A stretch of DNA of 11,135 bases, from the NCBI GenBank assembly GCA_023419055.1, contig JAEZYO010000344.1:1-11135 (forward strand). Reading direction: 5' to 3'. Positions within the stretch are counted from its first letter, which is position 1. Each line of letters begins with the position of its first letter. Of this stretch, positions 5,269 to 11,135 are shown piece by piece. The notes beneath the pieces are model-generated. The model was not told where the DNA came from. It did no database searches and worked only from the letters and a program-made list of their open reading frames with translations. Source of the stretch: Pseudomonadota bacterium. Its GTDB lineage: Bacteria > Myxococcota > Polyangia > Polyangiales > Polyangiaceae. The position numbers and the translations under genes are program-made.

Positions 5269-6873
5269 CTAGTTCCGAAGCTCCGCGTCCGCCTTCTGGA
5301 CGGCCTCCAGGAGCGTGCGGTGCTCGGGGTCCTTCTCCGCGGTGGGCGCGATGCCAGCCTCAAGCGCGGCGAACACCTGGCGAAGAATCTTCGGGACCTC
5401 ACGTAGGCCGACGTCGTTGGCGAGCTTCGCGCCGGGCGAGCGACGAGCGAACTCACGGAGGGCTGGCATCGCCGTGGTCAGGCCGTCCACCAGCCGGCAC
5501 CAGTCCGCAGGCGAATGCCCCTGTCCGTTGTACGACTCGGCGTCAGCCTTCAGGAGATTGCAGAACTCCTCGAGAATTTCCCTGCCGTCGTCGAACCCGA
5601 CGGCGCTGCGCGTCCGGAGGTATTCGACCGATCTCATGTGGAATTGCTGAGGAGGCGTTGTAGGCAGTGCGCTGCTCGCGACGGGCCTCTCTGCCTCGGG
5701 CGGCGCAGCGACCGGCGCCGGAGTGCGCGAGCTGAACGTCCGGAGTGCGGCTTGGTACGCGGAGAACGCGAACGCGAACGCCTTCGCCTTCTCGACGCTC
5801 GACAGCATGTACGCCTCGTTCAGGCCTTTGGGGCTGCCGAGTTGAAGCTCCGCGTACTCAACCCAGGGGATCTGGTAGTTGTTCGCGAACCGGCGGTCCG
5901 GAGAGCCATCCTTGTTGCTCTTCGCCCAAGCCTGGCCGACCACCTTCGAGTCGTGTGGGATGTTCTCGCGCTCAAGGAATCGGCACGTCGAGAACTCCAC
6001 GGTCACCTCGCGCAGATCAATGAGCGCGAGCGACCAGCCGCTCTGCATGAGGACGAACCCGGGGTACAGGACGAGATCGGCGCCGTTCGCGTTCTGAAGG
6101 CAGAGGCGGCGCGCCTCCGTTTGCAGCACGTCGTCGACCCCGCCCGACGTGCCGAAGCGAACCGACTTCCGTTCAACCGTAGTCCCAGCGGCGGACCGAG
6201 TCTGATAGCGGTCCTCCGCCCGGCTGCTTGTGACGTCCCAGATGGCCCCGCAGCTAACAAGGTCTGAGAACGCGGAAACCAGCTTCTCGTACGCAGCGCT
6301 CGTATGCTCATCGAGCGCGAAGTCAGCATCGACGTACGAGCCGGCGAGACGGTCCTCCTGGTCGGCGAGTTCAGCGGCCTTCGCCTCCACTGCCACCTGC
6401 AGGGCCGGCCACTTCTTCTTGAGGAACCAGCGGAACGGCCACGCGTGGGCGCGCTTGTGCCTACGTTCCGCTTTCTCAAGCTCCGATCGCGTCATCGGGA
6501 TCGCCCGCTGGAGCACCTCGCGGTCCGCCCGCGCCTTCCGAATGAGCTCCTTCAGCGCCTCCAGCCCGTCGCTGGACACCTGCTCGACGGGGGCGCTCTG
6601 GATGGCCGTTGCGGGCAGTTCGGTCGCCTCTGGGAGGGCCGGCGCTGGCGATGGCGGGAGTGCGTCCGGTGTAGCGGAACCGTGGTGTGGCCCTCCGAGG
6701 CGCTGCCGATGGGAGAGGCCCGTGCCCGGGATGCCGAGGTTGAGGGTTGGTCCGTTGCGACCGATGTTGACGCTTGCGCCGGGGACGCCCAGCGTCGCCG
6801 AGATGCCCCGCGCGGAGAAGTTCAGCCGCACGCCCGGGAACAGAGTGACGCGACGCGAGTAGCGGAAGCCCAT
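5269..6873 (-). CDS. DUF4236-domain protein, 534 aa
   Basis: Function unknown. Residues 1-55 are a clear DUF4236 domain: MGFRYSRRVTLFPGVRLNFS, then SARGISATLGVPGASVNIG and LNLGIPGTGLS. I place the start at ATG 6873 because it gives the canonical MGFR beginning and follows a GGGGGTT ribosome binding site. An ATG nine codons upstream is in frame but less likely. After a Pro/Ala linker (about 56-90) comes a charged coiled-coil region (about 95-165, ELEKAERRHKRAHAW...KAAELADQEDRLAG). Next is an alpha/beta domain with IWDVTSS, VLYPGFVLMQSGW, LALIDLREVTVEF and the conserved-looking WAKSNKDGSPDRRFANNYQI. The last 150 residues are helical. Proteins with this N-terminal and central combination recur in bacteria without an assigned role. 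The gene lies downstream of the helicase-nuclease on the same strand, about 240 bp away. Confidence 0.88.
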   Translation of the reverse strand: MGFRYSRRVTLFPGVRLNFSARGISATLGVPGASVNIGRNGPTLNLGIPGTGLSHRQRLGGPHHGSATPDALPPSPAPALPEATELPATAIQSAPVEQVSSDGLEALKELIRKARADREVLQRAIPMTRSELEKAERRHKRAHAWPFRWFLKKKWPALQVAVEAKAAELADQEDRLAGSYVDADFALDEHTSAAYEKLVSAFSDLVSCGAIWDVTSSRAEDRYQTRSAAGTTVERKSVRFGTSGGVDDVLQTEARRLCLQNANGADLVLYPGFVLMQSGWSLALIDLREVTVEFSTCRFLERENIPHDSKVVGQAWAKSNKDGSPDRRFANNYQIPWVEYAELQLGSPKGLNEAYMLSSVEKAKAFAFAFSAYQAALRTFSSRTPAPVAAPPEAERPVASSALPTTPPQQFHMRSVEYLRTRSAVGFDDGREILEEFCNLLKADAESYNGQGHSPADWCRLVDGLTTAMPALREFARRSPGAKLANDVGLREVPKILRQVFAALEAGIAPTAEKDPEHRTLLEAVQKADAELRN

Positions 6874-6899
6874 GGTGAACCCCCGACCAGACCGCCACA

Positions 6900-6928
6900 A
6901 TCACACCAGACCCACGGTCTTGGTGCAA
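6900..6928 (-). promoter_or_regulatory. Candidate promoter with an imperfect palindrome in the spacer, upstream of the DUF4236 gene
   Basis: On the minus strand, TTGCAC (6928-6923) and TGTGAT (6905-6900) are separated by exactly 17 bp, which would start transcription about 20 nt before the ATG at 6873. Both hexamers match the sigma-70 consensus only partly. The spacer is an imperfect inverted repeat (CCAGACC, CAC, GGTCTTGG on the plus strand, 6906-6923), the position where many repressors bind. Weak evidence, mainly geometry. Confidence 0.25.
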
Positions 6929-7110
6929 TGTATGACAGCGATACAACCATGGTGCGCGGCTCGGAAGAACGTGCGTGCGCCGGACCTCTCCTTGAGGGCC
7001 TTGACCCCTAAAGCCGCCGGTGCAGTTATGCCGCCCTCCGCGTCCCTGTCGAACCCCTCGGCCAAGCTTCGCTCTCGTTTGACACCGGATGGAGCGAAGC
7101 AACTAGCCAT
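6901..7110 (-). CDS. Short frame abutting the helicase stop codon (69 aa, doubtful)
   Basis: The ATG at 7110 directly follows the helicase TGA (7113-7111), an arrangement seen with translational coupling. The product begins MASCFAPSGVKRERS. Near its end VKALKERSGARTFFRAAHHG and CIAVIHCTKT faintly recall the last strands of RelE/HigB-type toxins, without their catalytic residues. No separate ribosome binding site is seen, and the first 15 codons coincide with a strong inverted repeat. It may be non-coding sequence or a decayed toxin fragment. Confidence 0.2.
   Translation of the reverse strand: MASCFAPSGVKRERSLAEGFDRDAEGGITAPAALGVKALKERSGARTFFRAAHHGCIAVIHCTKTVGLV
7066..7100 (-). terminator. 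9-bp inverted repeat right after the helicase gene
   Basis: GCTTCGCTC (7066-7074) and GAGCGAAGC (7092-7100) are a perfect 9-bp inverted repeat with a 17-nt loop, starting 10 nt past the helicase stop codon. On the minus strand only TTGG follows, so it is not a classical intrinsic terminator. It may be a transcript-end stabiliser or attenuator between the helicase and DUF4236 genes. Confidence 0.4.
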
Positions 7111-10100
7111 TCACGCCAAAGCGAGCTTGACAGCGCGGTGTATCTTCGCAACTACCGTCTCGATCTGCTTCGCCGGATCGCGGAACCAGTCCGTAGACCA
7201 AATGCGATGAATCTTCCAGCCGTAGCCCTCGAGAACCCGCTGGCGTAGCCGATCTCGGTCTCTCGCCGAACGTGCACCGTGGTAGCTCGCGCCGTCGCAC
7301 TCCACACCGAGGACGTAGGTTCCAGGTTGCTGTGGATGGACCACCCCGAGGTCGATCCAGTAGCCGGCGATTCCGACCTGGGGATGCACCTCGAAACCGT
7401 GCGCGCGAAGTGCGCGGGCCACGGCCACCTCGAAGTCGGAGTCCGGCTCCCGGCCGTTCGGCGCACCGGTCGCCCATGACCCATCCTCTGCGTATCGCAG
7501 GTAGTCGTGAAGGACCCGCAGGCCGCGAGGACTGCCATCGGTCACGCTGAGTTGGCGCGGATCGAACGAGCAGAAGACCTCGACGCGATGCTTCGCCCGC
7601 GTGAACAGAACGTTCAGCCGACGCTCGCCGCCGCTCTGGTTGATGGGGCCGAAATTCCTCGAGAACTGCCCGTTGGGCTTCGGCCCGAACGTGATCGACA
7701 CGAGTATTACGTCGCGCTCATCACCCTGAACGTTCTCGAGGTTCTTGACGTCGAGCGGCTCGGGCCCGTCCGCGTGGCGTTTCCGGTACTCGCTGAGCAA
7801 GGGGTCCAACTTCTCTGCTTTCTGCAGAAGCTCGTCTATGAGGTCGGCCTGGTGGTAGTTCAGCGTTGCGATAAGGAGGCTGTGCTCCGGGTGTGCCGCA
7901 GCATGCTCTCGAACTGCGCCAACGATGGCCTCTGCTTCCTTCAGGTTGCGGTGACCCTCGTAGACGGAGTTCTCGATCTTCCTGAAGAACACACCCTCGC
8001 TCGCGCCGGCGTACTGCGCCGTGGGAAAGACGACCAAGTCCTCGCCATAGAACTCGCGATTCGAGAACGCGATGAGCTTCGGATGACGCGACCGGTAGTG
8101 CCACCGAAGCATGCGTAGCGGGTATCGGGCCTGGGCGGCGGTCAGGATGCTCTCTGACCGCTCCAGCACGGTCGGCCCTACCTCGGGAGGTGGAGGTGCC
8201 ATGGCTTCAGTGGCTTCGTCGGCGTCCGTTTGGTCATCGTCATCGTCATCCATGTGCCGGTCGAAGAAACTCGTTGGGCCGAGTTGCATGGGGTCCCCCA
8301 CGACGACCATCTGTTTCGCCCTCGCAATCGCGCCGAGCGCATCCTCCGGTCGGATCTGCGAGGCCTCATCCATCACAACGAGATCGAAATCCAGGACTCC
8401 CGGGGGCAGATACTGGGAGATGGCTTGCGGGCTCATCATGAAGCATGGCTTCAGATTCGCGATCGCCTGTCCGGCACGCCGGAACAGATCACGGATCGTG
8501 ACGCGCGGACGCTGCAGGCCGGCCTGCTGCTTGATCAGTGATTCCTCGGTCTGGTCCCTCACCGCACCGTACCCGACGCCACGGATCTCTGGCGCTCCCG
8601 CGAGACCATGCGCGATGAGTTCCGCCGTCAGCTCGAGCGACTGCTCGTCCAACTCGGCGAAACGAGCCCGGACCTGCTCGTGCGCGGTACCCGAGAACCG
8701 AACGAGGTCCGGATCGCTCCGCAGAATCGCGTTCGCGACAGTTCCATGCGCTGCTGCCTCGAACCCCTCGGCTGCACTCGAGGGCGGGAGGCGTCGCGCA
8801 TCGACAAGCCGACAGATCTCTTCGCCTCCAACGCTCGCGGCACGTGCCCTAGCGTGGACGTACCTTGCCCACGTGTAGATCGCCTTGTCAGCTTCGAGCG
8901 CCATCCCCAGACGCTCGCGAAGCTGCTCCAGTTCTGCATCCTCGACCCGAGTCGTCCCTGAGCCAAGCCAACCCGCGTAGTCGAGCTTGCCGAGGTTCTC
9001 GAAGTGCGCTGCAGCTGCGCGCATCGAGCGGCCCTCTTCGACCGCCGACGCCAATCTCTCTCGCATCAACCGGAGAGCCTCAACCTGATCTCCGCGGAGC
9101 ATCGACGGGAGCGCTCCATCCGAGAGCCCGGACGCCCGGAGAGCGGCGATGTACGAAAGGGCTGCGGACAGCCCAACACAAGCGGTGACGTCCTTCGGAT
9201 CCGCGTCAACCCGCGCAAGTTCAGTAACAAGCGGCTTCGCCGCATCGTCGTGCGCCCATGCAGCGTGCACCGACTCCAGCCTCGTCCGCAGGCCCTGGAT
9301 CGAGAGCTGCTCGTCCGCGCCAGCGCTCGTGAAGACCTCGATCACCGAGCCCAACACAGCGGCGATGGTGAGCAACTCCTCCCTGACCTGCTGGAGAGAC
9401 GCTTCCGGCCAACCGCGGCCCTCCCGTCCCATGTCCGACGCAAGTGCCGCGAGGCCTTCGACCAGCTTCAGAGTAGAGTCCGAAGCGCCAGGATCCTGGA
9501 CGCAAACGGCCGATGCCTCGCGCCACCGTGCCGTGCCTACATCCCAGGCTGCTGCCTGAAGTCTCGATCCCTCTGCCCCCGTTCCGCGAGCGAGCTCCGC
9601 CACCTGCTGCCGCCACCGCACGATCCCCAGTGCGCCGCTACACGGCGAATCGAGTCCCCGCGCGAACACACCGAGCAGCCGTGCCAGGTCAGGAGCCGCT
9701 GCGAACCGGGCAGCTTCGTCCTCGAACTCAAGCAGGGCGCGGAACTGCTCAACCATCGCGCCGCGAGGCAGGCGACGGTTCGTGGCGGTACGAAACGCAG
9801 CCACCGCGTGGCGGTACCTCTTCGAGAACAGACCCGGGAGGAGCCGCGGTGCATTCGCCATCGCGGTGATGTGCTCGCGTAGCGCCGGAACGCCCGGCCG
9901 CAGCGATGCTGGCCACGACCGCGAGAATCGTTCGCGTTCCTCGACCAGTTTCGCCGCCGCCGCAGAGAGAGCGGTGAGCGCTGCTTCGGCGCCCTCGGCC
10001 TTCAACGCGTCGTTCCGCAACGCGAAGCTCGCGTCCTCTACCGCTACCGAGAGCTGGATAACCTTCAGAAGGCGCTCGCACAAGCGCGGCGTAAGCGACA

Positions 10101-11135
10101 GACCAAGCCCAAGCACGCGCTGCGCGCTGTTGACGAGCCGCTGCGCTGAGTCGACGGCAGAGACCAGCTCGCGAATCCGAGAGGCGAGAGCGGTCGCACC
10201 CGCGAACGTGAGCTGTTCGCCCAGTGACCGCTCGGCTGCGGCGATCGCCTCGCCAAATCGACCCGCCGCGTCCCGTGCGAGCACACCAGACTGACCCCAG
10301 GCGCCTTCGATCCTCGCCCACATCGCCCGGCTCTCGTTGACCGCGGCTAGAGCTCTCGCTAGTTCAGGCTCCCGACTCGACTGCAGGACGCGCATCGGCA
10401 TCTGCGAACGTGCGACTTCCAGTGGGACCTCGAGCCGGGCTAGGCCCGAGTGCAGCTTTTCGATGCCTGCGAGCGAATGCGCCAGCGTGACACCCGCGAA
10501 CCGGTCGATCGCTTCGAACCGGCTCTCAAGAGCAACCAGCGCTGTAGCCCACAGCCGGCCCGCTTCGAGTAGCTGCTCGATTTCGGCCTGCGTGAGCTCG
10601 GGGTTCGTGACGCCGAACCACGGATGTGCGCGCAATGCGCCACACTCCCCGAGCACATCCGAAGCATTCGCCCCGAACTCGCTGAGGACTGTCTTGCAGT
10701 CGTTGAGCTGCCTCCGCGTCATCTGATGCGCCGACGCGATACGAGCTTCGACGACGACCCGTTGTGCATCCGGGGTCATCGCATCCACAAGCCGGCGTGC
10801 ACGCCAGAGGATCTCGAACACCGTCAGTTCGAGGGTCGGGTGAGGCTGGTGCAGCTTGCGAACGTACTCGTTCAGCTTTCGTCTGTGCTCCTCCAACTGG
10901 TCATGCACTGCGCCGAGATCCCGTGGGCGACGAATCGCCCCTCGCACGCGAATCCGATCGGCCAGGTCTTGGAGGAACGCCTTCTTCTCGGATGTGTGGC
11001 TATGCAGTGCGAGGCAGAAGGGGGCGAGGCCGATCCTCGTGAGGCGTCGATGCACAACATCAAGCGCCGCCTTCTTCTCGGCCACGAACAGGACGCGCTT
11101 GCCTCGATGAATCTCGGCGGCGATGAGGTTTGCTA
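7111..11135 (-). CDS. Large superfamily-1 helicase with C-terminal Vsr/MTES_1575-like nuclease (5' end outside window)
   Basis: An ATP-driven nucleic-acid helicase or translocase fused to a DNA-cleaving domain. The frame runs open to the right edge. The GTG at 11085 is not the start, because codons before it read ANLIAAEIHRGKRVLFVAEK, which is helicase motif Ia following a Walker A that must lie just outside. Numbering from that GTG: a helical region of about 850 residues comes first, then motif II DLVVMDEASQ (D906/E907), motif III GDPMQLGPTSFF (D931), an acidic linker with six Asp (946-951), LRWHYRSRHPKLI (motif IV region), VQGDERDVILVS (motif V) and LFTRAKHRVEVF (motif VI, R1163). Residues about 1215-1310 form a PD-(D/E)XK nuclease: E1219 (SDFE), D1245 (YWIDLGV), E1262 and D1264 (GVECDGASYH), then GWKIHRIWSTDWF. 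The DUF4011-helicase-Vsr architecture is described as the single-gene phage-defence system Hhe; the DUF4011 part would lie upstream and is not seen. All catalytic motifs visible here look intact. Confidence 0.92.
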   Translation of the reverse strand, partial: ANLIAAEIHRGKRVLFVAEKKAALDVVHRRLTRIGLAPFCLALHSHTSEKKAFLQDLADRIRVRGAIRRPRDLGAVHDQLEEHRRKLNEYVRKLHQPHPTLELTVFEILWRARRLVDAMTPDAQRVVVEARIASAHQMTRRQLNDCKTVLSEFGANASDVLGECGALRAHPWFGVTNPELTQAEIEQLLEAGRLWATALVALESRFEAIDRFAGVTLAHSLAGIEKLHSGLARLEVPLEVARSQMPMRVLQSSREPELARALAAVNESRAMWARIEGAWGQSGVLARDAAGRFGEAIAAAERSLGEQLTFAGATALASRIRELVSAVDSAQRLVNSAQRVLGLGLSLTPRLCERLLKVIQLSVAVEDASFALRNDALKAEGAEAALTALSAAAAKLVEERERFSRSWPASLRPGVPALREHITAMANAPRLLPGLFSKRYRHAVAAFRTATNRRLPRGAMVEQFRALLEFEDEAARFAAAPDLARLLGVFARGLDSPCSGALGIVRWRQQVAELARGTGAEGSRLQAAAWDVGTARWREASAVCVQDPGASDSTLKLVEGLAALASDMGREGRGWPEASLQQVREELLTIAAVLGSVIEVFTSAGADEQLSIQGLRTRLESVHAAWAHDDAAKPLVTELARVDADPKDVTACVGLSAALSYIAALRASGLSDGALPSMLRGDQVEALRLMRERLASAVEEGRSMRAAAAHFENLGKLDYAGWLGSGTTRVEDAELEQLRERLGMALEADKAIYTWARYVHARARAASVGGEEICRLVDARRLPPSSAAEGFEAAAHGTVANAILRSDPDLVRFSGTAHEQVRARFAELDEQSLELTAELIAHGLAGAPEIRGVGYGAVRDQTEESLIKQQAGLQRPRVTIRDLFRRAGQAIANLKPCFMMSPQAISQYLPPGVLDFDLVVMDEASQIRPEDALGAIARAKQMVVVGDPMQLGPTSFFDRHMDDDDDDQTDADEATEAMAPPPPEVGPTVLERSESILTAAQARYPLRMLRWHYRSRHPKLIAFSNREFYGEDLVVFPTAQYAGASEGVFFRKIENSVYEGHRNLKEAEAIVGAVREHAAAHPEHSLLIATLNYHQADLIDELLQKAEKLDPLLSEYRKRHADGPEPLDVKNLENVQGDERDVILVSITFGPKPNGQFSRNFGPINQSGGERRLNVLFTRAKHRVEVFCSFDPRQLSVTDGSPRGLRVLHDYLRYAEDGSWATGAPNGREPDSDFEVAVARALRAHGFEVHPQVGIAGYWIDLGVVHPQQPGTYVLGVECDGASYHGARSARDRDRLRQRVLEGYGWKIHRIWSTDWFRDPAKQIETVVAKIHRAVKLALA

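Noticed and set aside
5515..6267. 250-aa plus-strand open frame
   Set aside because: Antisense to the well-supported DUF4236 gene; Arg/Glu/Ala-rich product without motifs.
7507..8118. 203-aa plus-strand open frame
   Set aside because: Antisense to helicase motifs V and VI and their surroundings; it is the complement-strand image of conserved coding sequence.
8226..8252. Tandem GTCATC-like microrepeat
   Set aside because: It encodes the six-Asp acidic linker of the helicase, which is explained as coding sequence.
10983..11085. GTG at 11085 as the helicase start
   Set aside because: The codons upstream to the window edge encode helicase motif Ia context, so the gene begins outside the window.

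Overview
This is a GC-rich accessory region, probably from a high-GC soil-type bacterium. A myxobacterial, other proteobacterial or actinobacterial host would all fit, and the sequence does not settle which. It has no ribosomal, tRNA or core metabolic genes. Genes are separated by long non-coding or decayed stretches, broken transposase genes are present, and the best-recognised gene belongs to a helicase-nuclease family associated with phage defence. It reads as a defence or genomic-island segment.

Left part (1-3400): the window opens on the last codons of a basic protein, followed by about 850 bases without a convincing gene. That stretch holds two short cysteine-rich frames that look like remnants of zinc-binding proteins. 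A free-standing 307-aa gene (908-1831, +) of unknown function follows; its central helical part is weakly reminiscent of HEPN domains. Facing it on the minus strand are two open frames (3311-3006 and 2862-2119) that probably form one hydrophobic, glycine-zipper-like protein split by a -1 frameshift at a run of four Gs.

Middle part (3405-5144): an IS66-type tnpA remnant has been hit by an IS21-family element whose limits can be read exactly. The element runs from TGTC at 3649 to GACA at 5139 and is flanked by the 5-bp direct repeat ACTCA. Its ends carry five (left) and two (right) copies of TGATCCAYC at 23-25 bp spacing. Inside, istA has a one-base frameshift, an amber stop and a truncation just after the catalytic glutamate, and istB is absent. 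The missing part is replaced by about 400 bp carrying a 109-aa open frame of unknown function.

Right part (5269-11135, all minus strand): the 5'-truncated end of a very large superfamily-1 helicase with a C-terminal Vsr/MTES_1575-like nuclease domain (the architecture called Hhe in the phage-defence literature) runs in from the right edge and stops at 7111. A 9-bp inverted repeat follows its stop codon. After about 240 bp comes a 534-aa DUF4236-domain protein, with a weak candidate promoter and operator of its own. The helicase-nuclease would act on DNA. Whether the DUF4236 protein is a partner, a regulator or an independent gene cannot be read from the sequence, but the pairing is the most promising candidate here for an undescribed two-gene module.
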